The position numbers and the translations under genes are program-made. Of a stretch of DNA of 64,000 nucleotides, positions 1 to 8,632 are shown in pieces. Position 1 is the first letter of the stretch; each line of letters opens with the position of its first letter. The DNA is from Candidatus Magnetomicrobium cryptolimnococcus (GTDB lineage Bacteria > Nitrospirota > Thermodesulfovibrionia > Thermodesulfovibrionales > Magnetobacteriaceae): contig JAGYWI010000002.1 of NCBI GenBank assembly GCA_018606805.1, positions 273,299 through 337,298 of the forward strand, written 5' to 3'. The notes below the pieces were generated by a model that worked only from the letters and a program-made list of their open reading frames with translations, had not been told where the DNA came from and did no database searches.

Positions 1-691
1 CAGCCATACCTTGTATTGTTTGCACAACTTTCATTAGTTCATAAGCTGTTGCAAAGGTATCCCTTGGTAAGGCATCCTTATTTTTCTTGGGCGGTATCGT
101 ATTATCAATTATGTTTAATTTGTCCAGTATAGTAGTAACATCTTCTAATATACGCATACCTTCAGAAAAAACATTAGCAGGCGTAAACTGCTCACCGTTT
201 AGTAAATCCATTCTGGCAGAAATTACATCAAGCGTAGTGAAGATATCATTAGGAGTTTTCATAGAAAAATCGTCCTTTTGGTTAAAAGCAGTAGTTTCCG
301 TTATACCAAGCCTTCTTTTTATAAACTTAAGTTCCATTAGTATCCGCTCAACTTGTTCATACACAAATATCATATCAATCGCCTTAGCTGGCTGCCAAGA
401 AGATACTGAAATAATGGGTATATTTAGCTTTTCTCGCAAAATGTTAATTTTAATTAATACCTCATAGGTCTTTTGCCATATATGATGGGGTTTAAAGGCA
501 ACATTTCTTTCAACCGGTTTAACATCCTGCACAACATTTAGATGCCTTTCTATACTACTTAGCTCATAGCCAATCTCTATACAACACCTGTAAACATGTA
601 CCCCATCCATTTCCACATCATGATAGCTATAGCCAGACTCTAAAGGTAATAACAAAATACCTATTATGAAAAAAAACATATATTTTTTCAT
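1..691 (-). CDS. exported protein of unknown function (3' end beyond the window)
   Basis: An open frame runs from ATG at 691 to the left edge, about 230 codons with no stop. AAGGGGA lies 12 nt before the ATG. The N-terminus (MKKYMFFFIIGILLLPLES) is a clear signal peptide. After it come an early Cys pair (YRCCIEIG), helical segments, and a TPNDIF motif followed by a helical stretch with FTPANVF. The mature part is mostly alpha-helical, so it is likely a periplasmic or lipid-facing helical protein. I do not recognise the family and assign no function. It is divergent from the kinase gene at 907. Confidence 0.7.
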   Translation of the reverse strand, partial: MKKYMFFFIIGILLLPLESGYSYHDVEMDGVHVYRCCIEIGYELSSIERHLNVVQDVKPVERNVAFKPHHIWQKTYEVLIKINILREKLNIPIISVSSWQPAKAIDMIFVYEQVERILMELKFIKRRLGITETTAFNQKDDFSMKTPNDIFTTLDVISARMDLLNGEQFTPANVFSEGMRILEDVTTILDKLNIIDNTIPPKKNKDALPRDTFATAYELMKVVQTIQGMA

Positions 692-906
692 GACATTAAA
701 TCATCCCCTTAGTTTTATAACAAATACTTGCCAACTGCGCATAAATCTTTTTTTTTGACACTATTCATGGCAATCTTTTCTTTTTGTACCAAATCTATTA
801 TAATAGTCTTATTGATAGTATTATAATGGTTTTTTGAAACTAAAAAAAAGGATATATTATTGTTTATTAAATTAAATCACGCCTATGCACTAATGATTAG
901 CCAATC
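692..906. promoter_or_regulatory. divergent AT-rich intergenic region
   Basis: This non-coding stretch separates the exported protein (minus) from the kinase (plus). It holds two TATAAT hexamers at 799-804 and 822-827, both partly palindromic, so they could serve either strand. No convincing -35 or operator is visible. Confidence 0.35.
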
Positions 907-2397
907 ATGCCTTTAATTGAACATATATTTAATATTCTTTGCATTGACGACAATGAAAACAATCTTTACACGTTAGAATCTATATTAGCTAATACAGAGG
1001 ATAAATGCAACATATACAAAGCAACCAGTGCCAAAGAAGGGCTTGAAGTGCTACTAAACGTACAAATAGACTTAATATTGCTGGATGTACAAATGCCTGA
1101 AGTAGACGGCTTTGAAACAGCAAGGCTTATTAAGTCTAATAAGAGAACAAAACATATACCAATTATATTTTTAACGGCAATATTCAAGGCTGAAGAGTTT
1201 TTGCAAAAAGGTTATAAGATAGGCGCTATTGAATATATAACAAAACCGATAGATGACAACCAATTTTTAAATAAACTAAATCTCTACCTTAAACTGCTTA
1301 CAAAGGAAAAAGAGCTAAGGACAGTAAATAATCTTTTAACCAAAAACATCTACGCCCTAAATGAAAAAACACTCTACCTTGACAAGATACTGTCTTCCAC
1401 CTCAAATATTGCAATCGTAGGTACTGATATAGATTTTAAAATTAAATATTTTAATCCAATGGCTGAGGTATTTTCAGGCCTTACAGCAAGTGGTGCGGTG
1501 GGGAATAATCTTATCACATTTTTAGAAAAAGAAAATGTAAATATTGAAAGATTCAAGCAAAATGTTTATAACAATAACGATTATAATGTTTTAATTAAAA
1601 AAAACTGGGCTGGTAAACTTAGATACCTCGATATTAAAATCGTAAAGATTAAAGAAGATAGCAGCAACATAGCAGGTTATTTAATCATAGCTCAGGATAC
1701 TACCTTACAAAAAGAATATGAAGAGGCGCTTATAAGAGACATCGCTGAAAAAGAGGACATGCAAAAACAACTGCAAAACTCTTTAGAAGAAAAAGAACTT
1801 TTACTTAGTGAAATACACCACCGGGTAAAAAACAACATGCAAATAATCTGTAGCCTTTTAAACCTCCAACTTGATTCTATTGATGATATACACTATAAAA
1901 ACATGCTTAAAGAAAGTCAACATAGGATAAAATCAATGGCATTGGTTCATGAGAAATTGTATCAGTCAGAAAACCTCAGCGACATTGATTTTACAGACTA
2001 TATAAGACAACTAATTAATGACCTATTTAATTCTTACTGTATACGCAGAAACAAAGTCCGCTTGCAAACAAACCTTAAGCCAGTAAGCTTAAGCATAGAT
2101 TCAGCCATACCATGCGGCCTTATAGTAAACGAGATTATATCAAATACTATAAAACATGCCTTTCCTGATGATAGAACAGGAATAGTTGATATAACCCTAA
2201 ATACCACGGAAGATGGCTCCATAAATCTAATAATAAAAGACAACGGTGTTGGTTTCCCTGAAAACGTTAGCCTTGAAACCTCCGAAACACTAGGACTACA
2301 ACTTATACACTCACTGGCAACTATCCAACTGCAAGGACACATTGACATCTATCAACAGGGTGGTATCACTTATAGCTTGACTTTCAAGGATATTTAG
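907..2397 (+). CDS. response regulator-sensor histidine kinase (REC-PAS-HisKA_2-HATPase)
   Basis: This is a 496-aa soluble signalling protein. An N-terminal receiver domain (about 9-125) has the acidic pair D14/D15, phospho-acceptor D60, T90 and K113. A PAS domain covers about 160-270. The kinase core is of the HisKA_2 type, with EIHHRVKNNMQ around His304/305, followed by an HATPase with NEIISNTIKHAF and DNGVGFP. The receiver precedes the kinase, so input probably comes from another kinase as well as from PAS. No membrane segment is present. An in-frame stop lies three codons upstream, so ATG 907 is the first possible start, although no Shine-Dalgarno is visible. The output partner is not in the window. 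Confidence 0.9.
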   Translation: MPLIEHIFNILCIDDNENNLYTLESILANTEDKCNIYKATSAKEGLEVLLNVQIDLILLDVQMPEVDGFETARLIKSNKRTKHIPIIFLTAIFKAEEFLQKGYKIGAIEYITKPIDDNQFLNKLNLYLKLLTKEKELRTVNNLLTKNIYALNEKTLYLDKILSSTSNIAIVGTDIDFKIKYFNPMAEVFSGLTASGAVGNNLITFLEKENVNIERFKQNVYNNNDYNVLIKKNWAGKLRYLDIKIVKIKEDSSNIAGYLIIAQDTTLQKEYEEALIRDIAEKEDMQKQLQNSLEEKELLLSEIHHRVKNNMQIICSLLNLQLDSIDDIHYKNMLKESQHRIKSMALVHEKLYQSENLSDIDFTDYIRQLINDLFNSYCIRRNKVRLQTNLKPVSLSIDSAIPCGLIVNEIISNTIKHAFPDDRTGIVDITLNTTEDGSINLIIKDNGVGFPENVSLETSETLGLQLIHSLATIQLQGHIDIYQQGGITYSLTFKDI

Positions 2398-2469
2398 TAA
2401 TTAATATAGCTCATTTCGATTTGATAAAAACACTGGAACATTAAGAAGCCAACCCCATGTCTTGTCATT

Positions 2470-2628
2470 GAGGCTGTGTCGCAATTAAGATTCAACAAAA
2501 TAATTTTAAACCTCCCTCCACTTTGCACCAATATGGAACGTTATTTTAAGAATAACTTACATTATTTGTCCGATTTATGAATATTTCCCTCCACTTTGAA
2601 CACCAACTTTTAATTGCGACACAGCCTC
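2470..2628. mobile_element. 159-bp MITE-like element with IS1182-type inverted ends
   Basis: Perfect 19-bp terminal inverted repeats (GAGGCTGTGTCGCAATTAA) lie at 2470-2488 and 2610-2628. The interior has no coding capacity and carries two copies of CCCTCCACTTTG. The same ends bound the IS1182-like transposase remnant at 28871-29305, so this is probably a non-autonomous derivative. ATT flanks both sides. Confidence 0.75.
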
Positions 2629-2728
2629 ATTGCAAGCGTAGCGAAGGTGCGGAGGCGCACCTCCCTGCAATCTCTCTTTGGTAAAAAACGAGATTGTTTC
2701 GTCGTTACACTCCTCGCAATGACAAATG
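2629..2728. repeat. dispersed palindrome carrying a copy of the 25-nt unit
   Basis: A dyad built from CATTGCAAGCGTAGCGAAG and a distant CTCCTCGCAATGACA with internal CAATCTC/GAGATTG pairing. Its arm is interrupted at about 2648-2667 by a TGCGGAGGCGCACCTCCCTG palindrome, the same unit found in tandem at 38404 and inside the Rpn gene at 62.6-63.3 kb. Confidence 0.6.
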
Positions 2729-2787
2729 AACACAAAATAATGCCTCTAAGAGTATTTTAACTCTCACTACACCCTACAGCATAAGTA

Positions 2788-2803
2788 ATGCCGAACGGTA
2801 TTG
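2788..2803. repeat. solitary terminal repeat of the 288-bp MITE family
   Basis: ATGCCGAACGGTATTG is identical to the right end of the complete element at 62814-63101. The preceding 60 bp also resemble that element (GTNTTTTAACT, then AGCATAA). The left end is not found, so this copy is decayed and was itself entered by the elements at 2470-2728. Confidence 0.55.
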
Positions 2804-3219
2804 ATATTAAACAAAAAAAAACAAGTGGCATTTTGGTATATAAAATTAACTTTATTTAATTTTACACACCCAAAATTGCTGTTAGTTGTAATCTGGTAGC
2901 ATAAAAATTCCAATCATTTTTAATCTTGGAATATTGGTTTACAACATTTAGTATCATAAGTACTTGTAATATAATAATATTGTTTAAATGAATGCCTCCC
3001 TACAAATTTAATAAATACATTTTATATGACTTGTATTGTAATTTTTATTTATAGAAAAAAAATAATAATTATTTACTTATACAATAATTATATAACTAAA
3101 CGAGGTATATATTATTGACATCCAAAGTAATATCAATTACAATATTGTTATATATTTGTAATATTTCTAAATGCTTTTTATATTTCGATGAGAGTTTTAT
3201 TAATGGGGAGGTAGAGGAC
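2804..3219. other. AT-rich intergenic stretch without recognisable gene
   Basis: About 400 bp of very AT-rich sequence between the repeats and the HTH remnant. An open frame enters from 3115, but the Shine-Dalgarno and start lie at 3220, so I treat the earlier part as untranslated. Nothing else is visible. Confidence 0.4.
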
Positions 3220-3678
3220 ATGAAAAGATTAATAAAAGGCAATAGGTGTTTATCGAAAAAGGCAATAGAAAGGAAAATCAAGATGGCAGCTGGTGAATTT
3301 TGGTTAATGAGGAGGTGGATGATAATATCATGTGCATTATATAGTCCAGTTACAACAGGAGAAATAGCACAAATCTTTGGTGTTGCGCAACAAACTGTAA
3401 ATAATTTATTAAGCGCTTATAAGCGTTATGGCGTAAAGGCAATAGAGACAAACGGAAAGGGACAAAGACAAAGGGCGATTATGAGCTTGGCTGAGGAAAA
3501 GGAGTTTATTACACAGATGAAACGAAAAGTAAATGCTGGGTGGATTGTAACAACTAACGAGGTGCATTTGGAGTTAGAAAGACGCTTAGGTACTACAGTT
3601 CATAAAAGCACTGTCTATCGAATGTTAAGAAGAAATAACTGGGAAACTGTAATATACAAGCCCTTACCACCGTCTTGA
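3220..3678 (+). pseudogene. IS630-type transposase N-terminal HTH remnant
   Basis: The reading frame from ATG 3220 (preceded by GGGGAGGTAGAGGAC) encodes about 152 aa. It contains two helix-turn-helix modules: a homeodomain-like part (VTTGEIAQIFGVAQQTVNNL) and a winged part ending in STVYRMLRRNNWE. This is the DNA-binding half of IS630/Tc1-like transposases. The DDE catalytic half that should follow is absent: the frame stops just after the second HTH. An alternative is a free-standing HTH protein of the same fold, but the lack of a partner and the surrounding element debris favour a remnant. The frame is open upstream to 3115. Confidence 0.65.
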
Positions 3679-3746
3679 GAGTGGTTACTATTGTTAAGAG
3701 AATTTGTTTAAATCCCTTTCCGAGATAAAACAAAATACTGTATAAT

Positions 3747-4013
3747 CAATGTCATTAACTTAAGGGTTTATAGCACATTTCGATTTAATAGATAACAAAC
3801 TTAAGGGCGAACACGCGAAAGGTTCGCCCATACAAAAACACGTGTACCGTAGTGGCAGACCTTTCGAGTGTCTGCCCTATGTTTTAGTGTTCTTATCAAA
3901 TCAAAATGTGCTATATTATGACTCAAGGGGATTTTTAAATGCCTATCATTGCAAGCTGAAAACGAGTAATCTCTCAATGGTTAGAGGATGAATCCGTTAA
4001 GTTAATGACATTG
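3747..4013. mobile_element. 267-bp MITE with 17-bp inverted ends and 10-bp target duplication
   Basis: Perfect 17-bp terminal inverted repeats (CAATGTCATTAACTTAA) occupy 3747-3763 and 3997-4013. The 10-bp sequence ACTGTATAAT is duplicated at 3737-3746 and 4014-4023, a clean insertion signature. The interior is non-coding and contains a second palindromic element at 3769-3915. The target was the promoter just upstream of the Rpn fragment at 4030. Confidence 0.8.
3769..3915. repeat. inner palindromic repeat, copy 1
   Basis: Inverted arms (TATAGCACATTTCGATTTAA against ATCAAATCAAAATGTGCTATA) enclose a GGGCGAACAC...GGTTCGCCC hairpin and a GGCAGACCTTTCGAGTGTCTGCC hairpin. A second copy lies inside a different MITE at 62861-63014. 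Confidence 0.7.
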
Positions 4014-4029
4014 ACTGTATAATTAATTA

Positions 4030-4097
4030 TGCGGTTTGTAGATATCAAAGGCGATATAGCCTTTAAGAAGGTCTTTGATGATGAAAACAAGAAGGAG
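4030..4097 (+). pseudogene. N-terminal fragment of an Rpn-family nuclease/transposase
   Basis: ATG at 4030 begins MRFVDIKGDIAFKKVFDDEN, the typical start of Rpn-family (PD-(D/E)XK nuclease, recombination-promoting) proteins. Homology ends after about 23 residues, where the sequence runs into the antisense 3' end of the PIN gene. The fragment is a stub left by a deletion or rearrangement, with its own promoter split by the MITE at 3747-4013. Confidence 0.7.
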
Positions 4098-4401
4098 CGC
4101 AGGAGAGAAACATATTATCCGATGGGTCGTTATTGATAAAATTTACTGATTTTTGGTAATTAACCCATAGACCTATTTTTCGAAAAGTATCCCATAAATC
4201 CTTTATTTCTTTTGCGTATTTATCTTTAATTCGTATAAATTTATCTCGACTCAGAACTTCTTGGTATTCTTTCATAATCTCTTCTGTTAGACACAAAAAT
4301 ACCTTTTGCTTAAGAGCTAAATTTAGAATAAGTCCCGGCAAGCTATATTGTTTAAGAAAAGCTGACACTAAAACATTGGTGTCAATTACCACTTTTAGCA
4401 T
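4063..4401 (-). pseudogene. PIN-domain toxin, C-terminally truncated
   Basis: The 112-aa product starts MLKVVIDTNVLVSAF, the first catalytic Asp motif of the COG1569-type PIN toxins (VapC-like RNases). The second acidic region (EEIMKEYQEVLSR) and the DPSDNMFLSCA block are intact. After SCA the frame runs into antisense Rpn sequence (PSCFHHQRPS) and stops. Family members continue about 30 residues with an ADYIVSGD-type segment holding a further catalytic Asp, which is missing. The toxin is therefore probably inactive. It lies 5 nt downstream of its antitoxin gene in the usual operon order. The junction is at about 4095-4100. Confidence 0.75.
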
Positions 4402-4406
4402 AAAGA

Positions 4407-4703
4407 TTAGTTTTTATTATTTTTTTCTTTCCGATAAGTCTGTATTTCTTCATCAATGTCTTCTCCTGTCATTTGCTCTAAGCCCAATGTTTTAGCGCCA
4501 GTTTGAATTTTAACCAAAAGTTCATCTTCTCCAACTATATTTCTCAAATAGTCTTCAACGCTTAAAATAATCAGCTTAGGCTTGCCTCTACGACTCACCA
4601 AATAACGGATATTTTTCTTTTCTGTCTCTTTCATTATGGCACCTAAATGGGTTCTAAAAGAAAGAGCGTCAATTATTTTAGTCATATATTTCTTAGTTTC
4701 CAA
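4407..4703 (-). CDS. Phd/YefM-family antitoxin
   Basis: About 98 aa. The core TKIIDALSFRTHLGAIMKE...RYLVSRRGKPKLIILSVEDY is the Phd/YefM fold: N-terminal DNA-binding half, then a C-terminal acidic tail that would bind the PIN toxin encoded immediately downstream. I chose TTG 4703 because AAAAGGAG lies 7 nt upstream. ATG at 4685 and TTG at 4724 are alternatives. An 18/20 palindrome at 4721-4740 is well placed as the autoregulatory operator. With the toxin truncated, this may now be an orphan antitoxin. Confidence 0.8.
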   Translation of the reverse strand: METKKYMTKIIDALSFRTHLGAIMKETEKKNIRYLVSRRGKPKLIILSVEDYLRNIVGEDELLVKIQTGAKTLGLEQMTGEDIDEEIQTYRKEKNNKN

Positions 4704-4720
4704 AAGCAGACTCCTTTTAA

Positions 4721-4740
4721 CCAATTACTTAACTAATTGG
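4721..4740. promoter_or_regulatory. candidate antitoxin operator palindrome
   Basis: CCAATTACTTAACTAATTGG matches its own reverse complement at 18 of 20 positions. It lies just upstream of the antitoxin Shine-Dalgarno, where Phd/YefM antitoxins usually bind to repress their own operon. Confidence 0.5.
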
Positions 4741-4942
4741 CTTAATAATACATTATCATTATAAAGATAAGAAAGTCAAATAGTCTTTAGAGATACAGTT
4801 TTATTCAAAATGGCCCAAACTATTTATAGCAAAATAAAAATAGTTTGCAATAAATAATGGCTGTATTTTTTATTATACCTCATGAAAATGGTGTTTTGGG
4901 GTTCAAGTTTGTTTGGGTATAATATGCACCTATATGTTGAGT

Positions 4943-7900
4943 TTACGCATTAGCAACGGGCGGCTCTTCTTCTGCGAATTTCATAGAGATTATCTTTGAA
5001 ACCCCCAGCACTTCGCTTGATACCCCATATAAGTGGTTAGCTATCTCCATAGTGCTTCGTTTGTGTGTTATTACGATAAACTGCGTATTGTTAGCAAGTC
5101 TTTTAAGCATAGATGAAAACCGTACGGAGTTTGCCTCATCTAAGGCAGCATCTGCCTCATCTAAGATACAGAGCGGAGTCGGTTTTATTAGAAACCCTGC
5201 AAATATCAACGATATTGCCGATAGCGTCTTTTCGCCACCTGAGAGCAGATTGATATTTTGAAGCCGTTTACCCGGTGGCTGCACCACTATGTCTATGCCA
5301 GCTTCTAAAATATTTGTTGAATCTGTTAGGATTAAGTCAGCCGTGCCACCTTCAAAAAAGAATGTGAAGGTTTCCTTGAACTTCTCCTTTAGCGTGTTAA
5401 AAGAATCCCAGAGCTTTTTTCTAGTTGTCGTGTTTATTTTGTTTATAGCCTCTTCAAGCTCTGCAATGGATTGTAATAAATCGTTTTGTTGTGTTGTCAA
5501 GAAATCAAACCTGCCCTTTACCTCATCATATTCTTCTATGCTTTGCAGGTTTACAGAGCCAATGGTTTTTAGTTTTTGCTTAAGCTCATCCACTTGGTTT
5601 TCCTCCCCCTCGGAAGGAGTCTCCGCTTCTACCTCTTCAATGTTAGTCTCGTAGTTTTCCGTTACATAGGTTACAATGTTAGCTACCTTTAGTTTTAGCT
5701 CAGCTCGGCGTATTTCCATATCCTTAGTTTTAACATTAATATCGTCTATCTCATGCCTTGTGTGGCTTATGGAGTGCTCTATTTCTTGTATTTCTATCAT
5801 GTGGGTGTTAATCTTTTCCTTTTCATTAGCCACCTCCTCTTTTATTTGTGCAAGCTTTACGGAAAGCCCTTGTACTTCTTCTTTCTGATGCTCTACAGTG
5901 GTTTTAAGACCTTGGATTTTAGCTTCAAGACTTATCACCTCATCGGTTGTTGAGCCTAAACGTTTTTCAACAGATTCGATACGTTTTCTAGTGGAAAGCC
6001 TTTCCTTTTCCAAAGACCTCAGTGTTTCATTGGTACGGGTATGTTCCATCTGCTTTTCATGTAAGCTTGAGCGGGTTTTTTCAAGAAGAAGCTTATTTTG
6101 CGCCGTCTGCTCCCTTAGCCTTTCTATCTGCTGGTTCAACTCCTGTTTTTTGGCACCAGTTGTGTCTAACTCTATCTTTTTATTTTCATGTTTAGTGGTT
6201 AAAACACCAAGCTCCTTTTCGTTTTCCCCCTTTTCGGTTTCTATGTACTTTACCTTTCGCCTAAGCCGCTCACCTTCGGCTGCGTGTTTTTTCACTTCTT
6301 CCCGTAGCGCCATTACTTCTTTATCTAAATTTATAATAAACCTATCGTTTTCTTTTATGCTGTCTGCTATGTGCTTTCGTTCCTCACTTACCTTAGTAAA
6401 CGATACCTCAAGCCCTTGCAGTTTTTCAGCGTTAGTCGTAATGTCTTCTTTAAGTGTGCGTATCTGCCTTGTGTGTTTTAAAAGCTCACCGGCCTTACCT
6501 ATAATAACAGCACCGGATGGTTCAACAATGACACCATCTTTGGTTGCAAACATATAACTACAATTATCAGTGCCATTTTGCCTTAAATTAAATGCCGTAT
6601 CTATGTCATCAACAATATAAATACCACTAAGAAGCGCCCTTGCAAGTGCGCTATACTCGGTATCAGTTTGCACAATATCCAAGGCGCTAAGCGCCCCATG
6701 CGGTGAAGTCCCACGACTACCATTATCAACGCTACACCCTGAAAGCTCCACTGCCATAAAGGCGCGTTTTTGCCCCTTTTTTTCTTGGACAAAGCTCACT
6801 GCCTTTTTAATTTCCTCTTTATCGGATACTATAAAGCCACTTAATTTAACCGACAAAGCACTTTCAACCGCCACTTCATACTCAGCAGGCACGTTTAATA
6901 CATGCGGTAACGGTGAAACAATGTTTACAACCCTTTCCATCTCCTCGATACGCAGTGCATTTGACGTTATCTCTTCAAGCGAACTTAGCCGTGCACGATT
7001 TGACGCAAGTGCTTCCCTTACAGTTTGGATGTCCTTACGCATCTGCTCTATGGTCTTTTCACATATCTCCAGCTGCCCAGCAAGCACCTCCCGACTCTCC
7101 CTGCTTTTTTTTAAGGTGTTTTCCTTTTGTATTACCTTTGCTTGCGTATCTTCCTGCTTTTGCGTGTGAAACGAGGCATCCCGATTAGCCCGCTCAAGGT
7201 CGTCTACCGCTGCTGCTATCTTTTTTCTAAGCCCCTGCATCATGTTTGATATATTGTTAATCTCGTTTGATAGATTAGTGTATCTTTCAGATACCTTAAA
7301 AAGCTCCCCATGTCTTTCCTTAACTTCCGATTCCACACGGTTGAAATCCGCTTCAATATTACCGGTTTGCCCCTTAAGCGCTGCTATTACTTCTTCCATG
7401 CTTGCAAGACTTTTCTTAAGTTCCACCTCATGGGCTTCTATTTCATTTATACGAATAAGCGCCCCTTTGCCCTCATTATCATAATCAACACGTAAAGAAC
7501 TCAAATTGTCTATACGCTTTGCCATGTTTTGCTGCTCATTGTCCCAAACGGCAATCTCTTTTTCTTTTTTAGATATATCCCGCTCAAAGGCCTGCTGAGT
7601 CTCTATTAGTTTATCAAGAGCGGCCTTTTGTGCTAAAAGAGAAGTTGCCCTTTCCTCCTTTTCATCTTCAAGGCGCATAAGCCCTTCCTTCAGCCTCTCA
7701 AGGTCTATGCCATAATTTTTAATGTGTTCCTCTGCCTCATGTAAACTGGCCACTAAAACACTATAATCCCGCTTGGCTATCTTTAGCTCCGTTAAACGTA
7801 GCACTTGTGATAGTTCTTTATATTTAAGCGCCTTCTTTACTTGCCTCTCCAGTGAATTAAGTGAGCGCTTGACCTCTTCTGTTAAATCATTAACACGCGT

Positions 7901-8494
7901 AAGATTGCCAGCGGCAAGGTCTAATTTGGCCTGAGCCTCAGCCTTTTTTACTTTGTACTTCATAACCCCCGCCACCTCTTCAATCAGGAATCGCCGCTCA
8001 AGTGGCTTGGCTTCAAGTATTTCACTAATTCTCCCTTGCTCTATAAAGGAATAACTCTTAACCTCCATCCCAGTATCAAGGAAAATGTCCCGAATATCCT
8101 TTAAACGGCTCTTTTTATTGTTAATCAAGTACTCACTCTCTCCGGAACGAAAGAGTCGCCGACTTACCGTGCAAATATCATCCTTGCGCGACCCCCTACT
8201 GCCATTTCCATTTGCCTCAGCCGCCTGATTCTTTAAATCAGACATGTATAACGTTACCTCAGCCATGCCCTTTGGTTTTTTTTGTGATGAGCCATTGAAA
8301 ATGATTTCTTCCATCTTGTCCCCACGCAAATTCTTAGCACTTTGCTCACCAAGAACCCACCGGAAGGCATCAAATATGTTGCTCTTACCACTACCATTTG
8401 GACCTACTATGCACGTAATCCCATGGTGCGTTAAAATAGGGGTTTTATCTGAAAAAGACTTGAAACCGTTTAACTCAATTTTCTCAATCTTCAT
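4943..8494 (-). CDS. smc: chromosome segregation ATPase SMC
   Basis: This protein of about 1183 aa has the full SMC architecture. The N-terminal ATPase lobe has Walker A GPNGSGKSN at about residue 34. Two long coiled coils flank a hinge at about 525-670 (VVNIVSPLPHVLNV through SYMFATKDGVIVEPSGAVIIGK). The C-terminal lobe has the LSGGEKTLSAISLIF signature (about 1088) and Walker B CILDEADAALDEAN (about 1112). It forms the DNA-entrapping ring of bacterial condensin; scpA/scpB are not in the window. Family starts (MKIEKIELNGFKSF) place initiation at ATG 8494, although an in-frame TTG lies at 8503. TATAAT at 8506-8511 lies only 11 nt upstream, so the leader would be very short. Confidence 0.96.
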   Translation of the reverse strand: MKIEKIELNGFKSFSDKTPILTHHGITCIVGPNGSGKSNIFDAFRWVLGEQSAKNLRGDKMEEIIFNGSSQKKPKGMAEVTLYMSDLKNQAAEANGNGSRGSRKDDICTVSRRLFRSGESEYLINNKKSRLKDIRDIFLDTGMEVKSYSFIEQGRISEILEAKPLERRFLIEEVAGVMKYKVKKAEAQAKLDLAAGNLTRVNDLTEEVKRSLNSLERQVKKALKYKELSQVLRLTELKIAKRDYSVLVASLHEAEEHIKNYGIDLERLKEGLMRLEDEKEERATSLLAQKAALDKLIETQQAFERDISKKEKEIAVWDNEQQNMAKRIDNLSSLRVDYDNEGKGALIRINEIEAHEVELKKSLASMEEVIAALKGQTGNIEADFNRVESEVKERHGELFKVSERYTNLSNEINNISNMMQGLRKKIAAAVDDLERANRDASFHTQKQEDTQAKVIQKENTLKKSRESREVLAGQLEICEKTIEQMRKDIQTVREALASNRARLSSLEEITSNALRIEEMERVVNIVSPLPHVLNVPAEYEVAVESALSVKLSGFIVSDKEEIKKAVSFVQEKKGQKRAFMAVELSGCSVDNGSRGTSPHGALSALDIVQTDTEYSALARALLSGIYIVDDIDTAFNLRQNGTDNCSYMFATKDGVIVEPSGAVIIGKAGELLKHTRQIRTLKEDITTNAEKLQGLEVSFTKVSEERKHIADSIKENDRFIINLDKEVMALREEVKKHAAEGERLRRKVKYIETEKGENEKELGVLTTKHENKKIELDTTGAKKQELNQQIERLREQTAQNKLLLEKTRSSLHEKQMEHTRTNETLRSLEKERLSTRKRIESVEKRLGSTTDEVISLEAKIQGLKTTVEHQKEEVQGLSVKLAQIKEEVANEKEKINTHMIEIQEIEHSISHTRHEIDDINVKTKDMEIRRAELKLKVANIVTYVTENYETNIEEVEAETPSEGEENQVDELKQKLKTIGSVNLQSIEEYDEVKGRFDFLTTQQNDLLQSIAELEEAINKINTTTRKKLWDSFNTLKEKFKETFTFFFEGGTADLILTDSTNILEAGIDIVVQPPGKRLQNINLLSGGEKTLSAISLIFAGFLIKPTPLCILDEADAALDEANSVRFSSMLKRLANNTQFIVITHKRSTMEIANHLYGVSSEVLGVSKIISMKFAEEEPPVANA

Positions 8495-8505
8495 TTGAGA
8501 CAAAT

Positions 8506-8511
8506 ATTATA
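8506..8511 (-). promoter_or_regulatory. candidate -10 box of smc
   Basis: TATAAT on the minus strand ends 11 nt before the smc ATG, leaving room for only a few untranslated bases. No Shine-Dalgarno is seen in the gap. Confidence 0.4.
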
Positions 8512-8569
8512 GAAGATAAAGTAGAAAAAAAGAATAAAAAAATTGACAAGATTGAAAAAAAGGAAAGGC

Positions 8570-8618
8570 AAGAGCGGGGGGAAACCCTTTTAGGCAAAAA
8601 AGGGGTTCCCCCGCTCTT
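8570..8618 (-). terminator. hairpin of the G-run/C-run repeat family behind the TPR gene
   Basis: A long stem (AAGAGCGGGGGGAAACCC against GGGGTTCCCCCGCTCTT) follows the TPR gene stop on the minus strand. A T-rich run (CCTTTCCTTTTTTTC) comes next, so it can act as an intrinsic terminator between the TPR gene and smc. Similar hairpins recur at 26490, 44329, 58319 and 62322. Confidence 0.65.
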
Positions 8619-8632
8619 CTAATTTTTTTTCT

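Noticed and set aside
87..467. Plus-strand frame near the left edge
   Set aside because: The minus-strand reading gives a signal peptide, Shine-Dalgarno and protein-like sequence over the full stretch, so the plus frame is its shadow.
5052..8498. Many plus-strand open frames opposite smc
   Set aside because: They follow the codon pattern of the opposite strand, show no family motifs and have no plausible starts; smc explains the region fully.
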